Assembly (NCBI RefSeq): GCF_017573465.1 | Contig: NZ_JAGEPF010000026.1 | Span: 106,676 to 170,675, forward strand | DNA from: Actinomadura violacea | GTDB lineage: Bacteria; Actinomycetota; Actinomycetes; Streptosporangiales; Streptosporangiaceae | Reading direction: 5' to 3' | Length of the DNA stretch: 64,000 bases | Part shown: positions 30,201 to 37,712 of the stretch, piece after piece | Layout: each line of letters starts with the position of its first letter | Position numbering within the stretch: position 1 is the first letter of the stretch | Translations under genes and position numbers: made by a program | The notes under the pieces: model-generated | Told to the model about the DNA's origin: nothing | The model's database searches: none | Seen by the model: the letters and a program-made list of their open reading frames with translations, nothing else

Positions 30201-30218
30201 ATCGGCCGTTCGGCCGAT
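30201..30218. promoter_or_regulatory. Dyad in divergent kinase/ABC promoter
   Basis: Perfect inverted repeat ATCGGCC-GTTC-GGCCGAT, roughly mid-way between the divergent kinase (start 30111) and ABC operon (start 30287). It is a candidate site for the neighbouring NarL-type regulator. Confidence 0.45.
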
Positions 30219-30251
30219 GGGCCGCCGCCGCGGACCGGCCCTGTGCCCGAT

Positions 30252-30276
30252 GTGCGCGCACCCCCGCCGCGCGCAC
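30252..30276. promoter_or_regulatory. Leader hairpin before ABC operon
   Basis: Perfect 8-bp arms GTGCGCGC/GCGCGCAC around a 9-nt C-rich loop, ending 4 nt before the GGGAGG ribosome site of the small membrane gene. In the mRNA it would flank the ribosome site and could tune translation. Confidence 0.4.
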
Positions 30277-30286
30277 GCTGGGAGGC

Positions 30287-30481
30287 ATGGAACTGATCTA
30301 CACGCCCCTCATCGTCGTGTTCGCCGTCTTCGTGGTCTACGGCGGGCTGGTGATCCCCGCACGGGAGATCATCGAGTCGATCCGCGACCGGCGCTCCCGC
30401 GGCCCCTCGGACCCCGGCGCCGCGTCCGGCGAGGTCATCGAGCTGCGCTCCGCGGCGGAGCGGCGGAGGGCCGCCGCGTGA
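30287..30481 (+). CDS. 64-residue single-pass membrane protein leading an ABC operon
   Basis: One N-terminal membrane helix (ELIYTPLIVVFAVFVVYGGLVI) followed by a charged Arg/Glu-rich cytoplasmic tail. A strong GGGAGG site precedes the ATG. Its stop overlaps the ATPase GTG (GTGA), so it is translationally coupled to the exporter. It has no recognised domain; an accessory or regulatory subunit of the transporter is inferred from coupling. Confidence 0.7.
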   Translation: MELIYTPLIVVFAVFVVYGGLVIPAREIIESIRDRRSRGPSDPGAASGEVIELRSAAERRRAAA

Positions 30482-31176
30482 GCACGCCGCATCCCGCCGA
30501 ACCGGTCCTGGCCGGCCGCGGCCTCGCCAAGCGGTTCGGCACCGCCGTCGCGCTGGACGGCGTCGACCTCGCCGTGGCCCGCGCCGAAGCCGTCGCGATC
30601 ATGGGCCCGAGCGGGTCCGGCAAATCCACCCTGCTGCACTGCCTCGCCGGGATCATGCGCCCGGACGCGGGGGAGGTGCACCTGCTCGGGCAGCGGATCG
30701 ACGCGCTCGGCGAGCGCCGCCGCAGCGCGCTGCGCCGCACCCGGTTCGGGTTCGTCTTCCAGTTCGGGCAGCTGCTCCCCGAGCTGCCCGCCGAGGAGAA
30801 CGTCGCGCTCCCGCTCATGCTGAACGGGACGCCGCGCCGGGAGGCCGTCAAGGTCGCCCGGTCCTGGTTCGGCCCGCTCGGGCTCGGCGGGATGGAGCGC
30901 CGCCGGCCGGGCGAGCTGTCCGGCGGGCAGGCGCAGCGGGTCGCGATCGCCCGCGCGCTGGCGCCGCGTCCGGCGGTCGTGTTCGCCGACGAGCCGACCG
31001 GCGCGCTCGACCAGGCCACCGGGCACGAGACGATGCGGCTGCTGCGGGAGGCGACCCGGCACAACGACGCGTCGCTGGTCGTGGTGACGCACGACACGTC
31101 CGTCGCCCGCTGGTGCGACCGGACCGTCGAGGTCCGCGACGGCCGCGTCCAGCAGCCGGTCCCCGGGGCGGCATGA
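30478..31176 (+). CDS. ABC transporter ATP-binding protein, MacB/LolD type
   Basis: 232 residues: Walker A GPSGSGKST, FQFGQLLPELPAEENVALPLML, signature LSGGQAQRVAIARAL, Walker B VFADEPTGALD and VVTHD. It powers the FtsX-like permease whose gene overlaps by 4 bp. GTG 30478 was chosen for overlap with the small membrane gene and for homology. Similar ATPase-permease pairs export or sense antimicrobial peptides. Confidence 0.94.
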   Translation: MSTPHPAEPVLAGRGLAKRFGTAVALDGVDLAVARAEAVAIMGPSGSGKSTLLHCLAGIMRPDAGEVHLLGQRIDALGERRRSALRRTRFGFVFQFGQLLPELPAEENVALPLMLNGTPRREAVKVARSWFGPLGLGGMERRRPGELSGGQAQRVAIARALAPRPAVVFADEPTGALDQATGHETMRLLREATRHNDASLVVVTHDTSVARWCDRTVEVRDGRVQQPVPGAA

Positions 31177-33179
31177 TGCGCACCACACTGGACCTGACCT
31201 GGCGGTTGCTGCGCGGCGGGGGCCGCCGCAACCTGCTCGGCTCGCTGCTCACGCTCGCCGCGGTGGCCGTCTGCACGGGCCTGCTGTTGTTCGCGGTGAC
31301 CGCCAACCTGGCGTTCGCGCAGCGCGCGCACGCCGACTCCTGGCGGCACCCCGGCAAGGCGGACGCGCACCCGGTGATGATCGAGGCGCTCGCGACCGAC
31401 CACGTCCGCGACGAGCCGATCACCGTCGTGGACCTGGCGGCGCTGAAGCCGGACGCGCCCGCCCCGCCCGGCATGCCGCGCTTCCCGCGGCCCGGCGAGA
31501 CGTGGACGTCGCCCGCGCTCGCCCGGCTGATGAAGGACCTGCCCGCCGACCAGCTCGCCGGCCGCCTCCCCGCCCGCGCGGGGACGCTCGGACGGGACGC
31601 GCTGATCCACCCGGGCGAGCTCGTCGCCGTGGTCGGCCGCGCGCCCGGCGACCCCGCGATGACGGCGGGCCGCAATGACCTGTCCGGCGTGGAGAACACC
31701 GCCGCGCCCACCAGGATCGCCGCGTACGCGACCGGCGCCGCGACGTTCTCCGGCGTCTACCAGGCGCTCGTCGCGATCGCGTCGGTGCTGATGGCCGTGC
31801 CGCTGCTGGTGTTCGGCGGCGCCGCCGCCCGGCTGACCGTCGCGCGCCGCGACCGGCGGCTCGCCGCGCTGCGGCTGGTCGGCGCGACGCCCGGGCAGGT
31901 CGTCGCGATCACCACGGCGGAGGCCGTGATCACCGCGGCGGCGGGCGCGGTCGCCGGGACCGTCCTGTACGCGGCGGCGATCCCCGCGCTCATGCACATC
32001 ACCATCGCGGGCGGCGGCTGGTACGCCTCCGACCTGTGGCCCGGCCTAGCGGTCGTCGCGGCGGTGCTCGCGGCGGTGCCGGTCCTCGTCGGAGCCAGCG
32101 CGGTCGTCGGGCTGCGCCGCGTCGTGGTCGGCCCGCTCGGCGTCGCCCGCCGCGAGACGCCGCCCGCGATGCGCGCCGTCCGGCCGCTGGTGCTCGTCGC
32201 CGTCGTGATCGCGTTCGGCGCGGTGAGCGGCGGGCTCACCGGCCTCGGCCGGACCGGCCTGGTGATCATGCTGGTCTTCCTCATGCTGGCGTTCCTCGCG
32301 ATCAACCTCGCCGGGCCGTGGGTGGTCGCGCTGATCGGCCGGATCACCGTCGGCCTCGCGCGCGGCCCGGCGCGGCTGCTGGCCGGGCGGAGGCTGATGG
32401 ACGACCCGCGCTCGGCCTGGCGGACGGTCGCCGGCGTCGCGCTGACCGGGTTCGTCGCCGGCTTCCTCGCCCTGCTCGGCGGCGTGTCGACCGGGACGAA
32501 GGCGTCGGACGAACTGCAACTGACCGTCCCGCCGGCCCGCGCGTCCGCCGTCGCCGAGCAGATCAAAGGCCGGCTCGGCGGGATCGACGCCGCCGTCACG
32601 GTGAAGCCGCCCTCCACCGGGGACCCGGCACCGGACGCCGCGGGCGTGGACCCGCCGGCGGACGCCGCGGTCGTCACGGTCGCTGTGCGGGGCGGGTCCG
32701 CGGCCGTCGACCGGGCCCGCACGGCGCTCGCCGCCGCCGTCCCCGGCCAGGCCGCCACCACCCCGGCCGACCAGGACCGCGGCCAGGACCGGCTGCTGTC
32801 CGACCTGCGGACGGGCGCGCTCACCGTCCTCGTCGTGTCGTTCCTCATCGCGATCACCAGCGCGGGGATCACCGGCGCGTCGGCGGTGCTGGACCGGCGG
32901 CAGGCGTACGCGATGCTGCGCCTCGCGGGCACCCCGCTGAAGGTGCTCGACCGGGCGCGGCGCCAGGAGACGCTGATCCCGCTCGTGGTGATGGGCGGCG
33001 GCTCGCTGGCGACCGGGCTGTTCTTCGCCGCCCCGTTCGCGATCGGGTTCGGCGCGTCCGGGGCCGTGACGCTCGCGGCGTTCGTGGCGGTCGGCTTCGG
33101 CGGGATCGCCGGGGCGAGCGCGCTCAGCCGGCCGCTCCTGCGGTCGGTCACCACCGACCCCGCGCCGACCCCCGACTAG
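31173..33179 (+). CDS. ABC transporter permease, FtsX/MacB-like
   Basis: 668 residues. One membrane helix near the N-terminus, a ~150-residue extracytoplasmic domain, a three-helix FtsX block (YQALVAIASVLMAVPLLVFGGAAARLTVARRDRRLAALRLVGATPGQV), further helices, a second extracytoplasmic stretch (~440-560) and a C-terminal FtsX block (DRRQAYAMLRLAGTPLKVLDRARRQETLIPL). This is the duplicated-FtsX layout of actinobacterial exporters with ten helices. Starts at 31173 and 31176 are both possible. Confidence 0.92.
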   Translation: MMRTTLDLTWRLLRGGGRRNLLGSLLTLAAVAVCTGLLLFAVTANLAFAQRAHADSWRHPGKADAHPVMIEALATDHVRDEPITVVDLAALKPDAPAPPGMPRFPRPGETWTSPALARLMKDLPADQLAGRLPARAGTLGRDALIHPGELVAVVGRAPGDPAMTAGRNDLSGVENTAAPTRIAAYATGAATFSGVYQALVAIASVLMAVPLLVFGGAAARLTVARRDRRLAALRLVGATPGQVVAITTAEAVITAAAGAVAGTVLYAAAIPALMHITIAGGGWYASDLWPGLAVVAAVLAAVPVLVGASAVVGLRRVVVGPLGVARRETPPAMRAVRPLVLVAVVIAFGAVSGGLTGLGRTGLVIMLVFLMLAFLAINLAGPWVVALIGRITVGLARGPARLLAGRRLMDDPRSAWRTVAGVALTGFVAGFLALLGGVSTGTKASDELQLTVPPARASAVAEQIKGRLGGIDAAVTVKPPSTGDPAPDAAGVDPPADAAVVTVAVRGGSAAVDRARTALAAAVPGQAATTPADQDRGQDRLLSDLRTGALTVLVVSFLIAITSAGITGASAVLDRRQAYAMLRLAGTPLKVLDRARRQETLIPLVVMGGGSLATGLFFAAPFAIGFGASGAVTLAAFVAVGFGGIAGASALSRPLLRSVTTDPAPTPD

Positions 33180-33364
33180 CCGAATATCCGTTCGAGAAAT
33201 GTCAGAGGCGGACCGTAGGTTGGGATGTGACTTAGGGGACAACCTGGGGCGATGCGGAACAGCCGGCGAACCGTGTGGCTTGTGCATACGTACCTAGGGG
33301 TATGTGACAACCGGTGGCCGTCGCACAGGCGCGGGGCCGCCGGGTCAAGGAAGGGGTGTCGACA

Positions 33365-33601
33365 GTGAGCGAAGCGACCGGCACATTCCATCTCACCCAC
33401 CCGCGGCTGGGCGGGCCCGCCGAGCGGACCGTCGTACAGCCGTGGCTCACCGAACTCACGCACGCGACGCTGAACGCCTACGCCGAGGTCCCTCCGGCGC
33501 CGGCCGTGCTGGCGCCGCTGCCCGCCCCGCCGCCGGCGGCCGTCCCCGCGGTGCCCGCCGCGCGGCGCGTGACGGGCCGGCGCATCGCCCTGGCCGCATG
33601 A
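33365..33601 (+). CDS. Small Pro/Ala-rich protein, unknown
   Basis: 78 residues from GTG 33365, preceded by AAGGAAGG at suitable spacing. The first ~40 residues look folded or conserved (TGTFHLTHPRLGGPAERTVVQPWLTELTHATLNAYAEV); the rest is Pro/Ala-rich with a basic tail. A strong terminator follows at 33655, supporting a real short transcript. No function recognised. Confidence 0.5.
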   Translation: MSEATGTFHLTHPRLGGPAERTVVQPWLTELTHATLNAYAEVPPAPAVLAPLPAPPPAAVPAVPAARRVTGRRIALAA

Positions 33602-33654
33602 CGCCCAAGGCGGCCCGTGGTCCGACGGCGGCCGCCTGACATCGAACGGTTCTG

Positions 33655-33690
33655 AGAAGGGGCCGAGGCAGTGCGCCTCGGCCCCTTCTT
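33655..33690 (+). terminator. Rho-independent terminator after small Pro/Ala-rich gene
   Basis: Near-perfect 14-15 bp stem (GAAGGGGCCGAGGC paired with its complement) around loop AGTGC, then TCTTCTC. It separates the small gene from the methyltransferase gene. Confidence 0.85.
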
Positions 33691-33780
33691 CTCGCTTGTG
33701 TCGTCTCATATGTCGAGATTTGATTCTCAAGATTTGAGAAGTAGGCGTAGGGTGCAGGCACCGACAGAGAGGTGATCCCG

Positions 33781-34587
33781 ATGTCCGCGAACGCGACCTA
33801 CACCCACGGCCACAACGCGAACGTGCTGAGCGCGCACCAGTGGCGCACCGTCGAGAACTCCGCCGCGTACCTGATCCCGCATCTGCGCGCCGGAGCCTCC
33901 GTCCTGGACGTCGGCTGCGGCCCGGGCACCATCACCGCCGGCATGGCCGAGCGCGTCGCGCCCGGACGCGTCGTCGCCACCGACGCCGCCGAGGTCGTCC
34001 TGGCGGAGGCGCGCAGGAACGTCGAGGCCGCGGGCGCGGCCAACGTCGAGTTCGCCGTCGCCGACGTCCACGACCTGGACTTCCCGGACGGCACCTTCGA
34101 CGTCGTCCACGCCCACCAGGTCCTGCAGCACATCGCCGACCCCGTCCGGGCGCTGGCCGAGATGCGCCGCGTCGCCAGGCCCGGCGGGATCGTCGCGGCC
34201 CGCGAGGCCGACTTCGGCACCATGATCTGGTACCCCGAACCCGCGGCCATGGCCCCCTGGATGCCCATCTACTACAAGGTGGCGCGCGGCAACGGCGGCG
34301 AGCCGGACGCCGGCCGGCGGCTGGTCTCCTGGGCGCGGCAGGCGGGGTTCACCGACGTCACCGCGTCCACCTCGAGCTGGTGCTACAGCACCCCCGAGGA
34401 GCGCGAGTGGTGGAGCGAGTCGTGGGGCGGCCGGATGCGCGACTCGTCCGTCGCGGAGACGGCCGTCGCCGGCGGGCACGCCACCCGAGAGGAACTGCAG
34501 CGCGTCTACGAGGGCTGGAAGGAGTGGGCCGCCGCCGAGGACGGCTGGTACTCCGTCACGCACGGCGAGATCATCTGCCGCGCCTGA
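33781..34587 (+). CDS. SAM-dependent methyltransferase, class I (UbiE/Methyltransf_11 type)
   Basis: 268 residues. SAM-binding motif I is VLDVGCGPGTIT, then VATDAAEVVL, VADVHDLDFPDGTFDVVHAHQVLQHI and LAEMRRVARPGGIV. The C-terminal region has an unusual number of Trp residues (WYPEP, WMPIYY, WWSESWGGRM) that may form the acceptor pocket. The ATG at 33781 has an AGAGAGGTG site. The acceptor is unknown. The TetR gene downstream converges. Confidence 0.9.
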   Translation: MSANATYTHGHNANVLSAHQWRTVENSAAYLIPHLRAGASVLDVGCGPGTITAGMAERVAPGRVVATDAAEVVLAEARRNVEAAGAANVEFAVADVHDLDFPDGTFDVVHAHQVLQHIADPVRALAEMRRVARPGGIVAAREADFGTMIWYPEPAAMAPWMPIYYKVARGNGGEPDAGRRLVSWARQAGFTDVTASTSSWCYSTPEEREWWSESWGGRMRDSSVAETAVAGGHATREELQRVYEGWKEWAAAEDGWYSVTHGEIICRA

Positions 34588-34619
34588 TCCAGGACGCGGT
34601 GACGGGGGCCGCGCCCCGG

Positions 34620-35201
34620 TCAGGCCCGCCCGTCGAGGTACTCCTCGGCCAGCGCGCGGGCGAACCGGGCGTCGGTCCCCGGGATCGCGAACACCACCCG
34701 GAAGTACAGCGGCGCCACCACCCGGTCGATGATCTCCTCGACCGGCGGCGGATCGGCCTCGCCGCCCGCCCGGGCCGCGGCGACGATCGCCTCCAGCGCG
34801 TCGTCCACCTGGCGCAGGCACTCGCGCAGGCCCGCCTTGCGCTCGTCGAGGTCGGCCGCGACCTCCGCGCGGAAGAACGCGATGCCGCCCGGGCGCGACA
34901 GGTGCGCCAGATCCCACTCCGCGTACGCCGCCAGGTCGGCGCGCAGGTCGCCGGTCGGCGGGGGAGGGGCGTCGGCGTCCAGCTCCTTGGCGGCCACCTC
35001 CGCGAGCAGCGCGGGCACGGTGTGCCAGCGCCGGTAGACCGTCGTCGGGTTGACCCCCGCGCGCGAGGCGACCAGCGGGATCGTGACCCGGTCGGCGCCG
35101 CGCTCGCAGATCAGCTCGGTGACCGCGCGGTGCACCGCGTCCCGGACGCGGGCGCTGCGCCCGCCGGGCCGCGCCGCCGCGGGACGGGTGCCGGTGCTCA
35201 T
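34620..35201 (-). CDS. TetR-family regulator (TetR_C_16-like), repressor candidate for the MFS pump
   Basis: 193 residues. DNA-binding region VRDAVHRAVTELICERGADRVTIPLVASRAGVNPTTVYRRWHTVPALLAEV; the rest is a helical ligand domain. It is divergent from the MFS gene at 35291, and the 89-bp gap holds two identical 14-bp repeats, the classic layout of a drug-responsive repressor and its efflux pump. Confidence 0.92.
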   Translation of the reverse strand: MSTGTRPAAARPGGRSARVRDAVHRAVTELICERGADRVTIPLVASRAGVNPTTVYRRWHTVPALLAEVAAKELDADAPPPPTGDLRADLAAYAEWDLAHLSRPGGIAFFRAEVAADLDERKAGLRECLRQVDDALEAIVAAARAGGEADPPPVEEIIDRVVAPLYFRVVFAIPGTDARFARALAEEYLDGRA

Positions 35202-35221
35202 GGCGCCAGGTTAACGCAATA

Positions 35222-35282
35222 ATCTTTGCTTTAGGTCCGAGAGGCGAGTACGGTCTCTTAAAGCCAATATCTTTGCTTTAGG
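35222..35282. promoter_or_regulatory. Paired operator-like direct repeats between tetR and MFS gene
   Basis: ATCTTTGCTTTAGG occurs at 35222-35235 and again at 35269-35282, 47 bp apart, each preceded by CAAT or CAATA. They are the only AT-rich stretches in the gap. The second ends 8 bp before the MFS start and overlaps its ribosome site (TTAGGAG). They likely serve as binding sites for the divergent TetR protein. Confidence 0.65.
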
Positions 35283-35290
35283 AGTTCGCC

Positions 35291-36535
35291 GTGACCACCG
35301 CCCTCCCGGCCGCCGATCCCGCCGCGCCGCCGCGCGCCCGCCGGCTGCCCCGGGCCGCCGCCTTCTGGACCCTCACCGCCACCCTCCTCGCCTTCATGGC
35401 CGCGGCCGCCGCACCATCCCCCCTCTACGTCGTCTACCAGGCCGAATGGAAGTTCTCGGCGACCACCCTCACCGTCGTCTTCGCCGTCTACGCCCTCGCG
35501 CTGCTCGCCGCCCTCGTCACCGTCGGCGCCCTGTCCGACCACATCGGCCGCCGCCCCGTGCTCGCCGCCGCACTCATCGCCCAGGTCGCCGCCATGCTGA
35601 TGTTCGTCGCCGCGGACGGCGTCGGCTGGCTCATCGCCGCCCGCATCCTGCAGGGCCTCGCGACCGGCACCGCCACCGGCGCCATCAGCGCGGGCCTCGT
35701 CGACCTCCAGCCGCCGCACGACCAGCGCCTCGCGTCCCTGGTCAACAGCGCCACCCCCGGCATCGGCCTCGGCGCCGGCGCCCTCGGCTCCGGCCTGCTC
35801 GTCCAGTACGCGCCCGCGCCGACCACCCTCGTCTACTGGCTGCTCGCCGCGCTCTGCGCCCTCGCCGTCGCCGGCATCCTCGCCATGCCGGAGACGTCCG
35901 CCCGCCGCCCCGGCGCGCTCGCCTCCCTGCGCCCGCAGGTCAGCGTCCCGCGCGGCGCCCGCCGCACGTTCCTGCTGATCGTCCCCAGCCTGATCGCCAC
36001 CTGGGGCGTCGTCGGCCTCTACATGTCGCTCGGCCCCTCGCTCGCCGCCGGCGTCCTCGGCGTCCGCAGCCACCTCGTCGGCGGGCTCGTCGTCTTCGCG
36101 CTGATGGCCGCCAGCGCCACCGCCGTCATCGCGACCGCCCCCCGCCGCCCCCGCCCCATGATGATCGGCGGCTCCATCGTCCTCGCCGCGGGCCTCGCCC
36201 TCACCCTCACCGCGCTCGCCACCACGTCCACGCCGCTGTTCTTCACCGCCACCGTCATCTCCGGCCTCGGCTTCGGCGCCGCGTTCCTCGGCGCCTTCCG
36301 CATCGCCGCGTCCCTCGCCGAACCCGCCCGCCGCGCCGCCCTCTTCGCGACCGTCTACACCCTCAGCTACCTCGCCTTCAGCCTCCCCGCCATCGCCGCC
36401 GGCATCGCCACCACCCACATCGGCCTGCGCGACACCGCCGACGTCTACGGCGGCGCCGTGATCGTCCTCGCCCTCCTCGCCGCCGGCGGCCTCCTCCTCA
36501 ACCGCTCCACCGCCGGAAACCCCCCTCAGAGTTGA
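35291..36535 (+). CDS. MFS transporter, drug-efflux type
   Basis: 414 residues, twelve membrane segments. The loop 2-3 motif is LSDHIGRRPVLAAALIAQ, close to the MFS G-x-x-x-D-R-x-G-R-R/K signature, and LQGLATGTATGAISAGLVDL follows. It exports small hydrophobic compounds, sugars or metabolites. GTG 35291 has a TAGGAG site. Its 3' end overlaps the convergent SDR gene by 38 bp. Confidence 0.9.
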   Translation: MTTALPAADPAAPPRARRLPRAAAFWTLTATLLAFMAAAAAPSPLYVVYQAEWKFSATTLTVVFAVYALALLAALVTVGALSDHIGRRPVLAAALIAQVAAMLMFVAADGVGWLIAARILQGLATGTATGAISAGLVDLQPPHDQRLASLVNSATPGIGLGAGALGSGLLVQYAPAPTTLVYWLLAALCALAVAGILAMPETSARRPGALASLRPQVSVPRGARRTFLLIVPSLIATWGVVGLYMSLGPSLAAGVLGVRSHLVGGLVVFALMAASATAVIATAPRRPRPMMIGGSIVLAAGLALTLTALATTSTPLFFTATVISGLGFGAAFLGAFRIAASLAEPARRAALFATVYTLSYLAFSLPAIAAGIATTHIGLRDTADVYGGAVIVLALLAAGGLLLNRSTAGNPPQS

Positions 36536-37280
36536 TCACCTGCCCGGTGATCCACCGCCCCTCGTCCGACACCAGCCACCGCACCAGCCGCGCCACGTCG
36601 TCCGGCCGGCCCCACCGGCCGAACGGCAGCGCCCCCGCCACCCGCGCGGTCAGCTCCTCGTCCGCCCACCCCGTGTCCGTCGGCCCCGGATTGACCGCGT
36701 TGACCGTCACCCCCCGGTCGGCCAGCACGTCCGCCAGCGTCAACGTCATCTGGTGGATCGCGCCCTTGCTCACCGCGTACGGGATCTCCCGCCCCATCGG
36801 CCCGAGATGCTGCCCCGAGGTGAACAGCACGATCCGCCCGCCCGGCCGCGCGTCATCGTGGACCTCGGCGAACGCCTGGGCGAGCAGCACGCTCGCCCGG
36901 GCGTTGACCGCCCAGCACCGGTCCAGCTCGTCCGCCGTGACCTCCCCGAGCGTCTGCTCGGCGCTACGCGCATGGTTGGCCACCACCACGTCGACGGCCC
37001 CGAACACCTCCACCGCCCGCCGCACGACGAACCCAGGCGCGTCCGCCTCAGCGAAGTCCGCCGCGACATGGACCAACCGCGGCCCGACACCGCCGAGCGC
37101 TCCGAGCACCTCCTCGACCGGATCGGCTCCCCACGGCTGCTCCTCGTCATGCGGCGTCCACGAATGCACCAGCACGCTCGCTCCGGCGTCGAGCAGCTCC
37201 CGCGCCACCGCGAACCCGATCCCGGCCCGCCGCCCGACCCCGGTAACGACCGCGACCCGCCCCGCCAACATCCCACTCAC
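36498..37280 (-). CDS. Short-chain dehydrogenase/reductase (SDR)
   Basis: About 260 residues from GTG 37280; ATG 37271 is an alternative. Cofactor motif VTGVGRRAGIGFAVARELL is a variant TGxxxGxG, followed by VVVANHA and the catalytic YAVSK with an upstream Ser (FTSGQHLG). The C-terminus has VNAVNPGPTDTGW and GQVINSEGGFRRWSG. The DAGASVLVHSW form suggests NADPH use, as in 3-oxoacyl-ACP-reductase-like enzymes. Substrate unknown. Confidence 0.9.
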   Translation of the reverse strand: MSGMLAGRVAVVTGVGRRAGIGFAVARELLDAGASVLVHSWTPHDEEQPWGADPVEEVLGALGGVGPRLVHVAADFAEADAPGFVVRRAVEVFGAVDVVVANHARSAEQTLGEVTADELDRCWAVNARASVLLAQAFAEVHDDARPGGRIVLFTSGQHLGPMGREIPYAVSKGAIHQMTLTLADVLADRGVTVNAVNPGPTDTGWADEELTARVAGALPFGRWGRPDDVARLVRWLVSDEGRWITGQVINSEGGFRRWSG

Positions 37281-37364
37281 CCAAAGAACCCCACCACACG
37301 AACCGGCCCCGCCCAACACAGGACGGAGCCGGATCATCACATCGGCGGCGCGGCGGCCAGGACG

Positions 37365-37604
37365 TCAGTCGAAGAGCTGCTCGGCGCGGTCGATGACGGC
37401 GGCCCGGCGGACCCAGCGTTCGAGCTGGTCGGTGTCGGTGCAGCCGGTGACACGTTCACGAACGGAGTCGGGGACGGAGAGACCGCGTGCATCGAGGACG
37501 AGAAGCACCGACTTGGCTTCCCCCTTGGCCTCGCCTTTCACCTCGCCTTCGGCGATGTGGGTCTTGGCGAAGTCCGACTGCCACTCGTAGCTCTTGATGT
37601 CCAT
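37365..37604 (-). pseudogene. Duplicated C-terminal fragment of the adjacent Rpn-like gene
   Basis: 79 residues, collinear with the last ~80 residues of the 291-aa neighbour: YEWQSDFAK.HIAEG, a GEAKGEAK-type repeat, then VPD..RER.T.CTDTDQ.ERW....VIDRAEQLFD. DNA similarity runs from about 37361 to 37596 versus 37711 to 37953. The nuclease core is missing. It keeps an open frame and an ATG, so a small expressed protein cannot be excluded. Confidence 0.6.
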
Positions 37605-37672
37605 GGTCCCTTCCCGCCAGAGCGACGCGCAGCAGACATGCACCGGACGCGGAGGTCCGATGGTGTCCGACC

Positions 37673-37708
37673 GGTGGCCGCCCCCGCTCGGCAGCGGGGA
37701 CGGCCACC
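37673..37708 (-). terminator. Strong hairpin between Rpn-like gene and its fragment
   Basis: GGTGGCCG-C-CCCCGCT-CGGC-AGCGGGG-A-CGGCCACC: 15 paired bases with a single C/A mismatch, 5 bp after the end of the full-length gene. There is no T-tract, so it is a terminator only by position and strength. Confidence 0.5.
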
Positions 37709-37712
37709 AGCG

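Noticed and set aside
28342..30477. Long plus-strand extension upstream of the ABC ATPase gene.
   Set aside because: It is antisense to the histidine kinase and response regulator; the ATPase starts at GTG 30478.
35446..37590. Long plus-strand frame across the MFS and SDR genes.
   Set aside because: Product is Arg/Pro repeats; real genes are clear on both strands in other frames.
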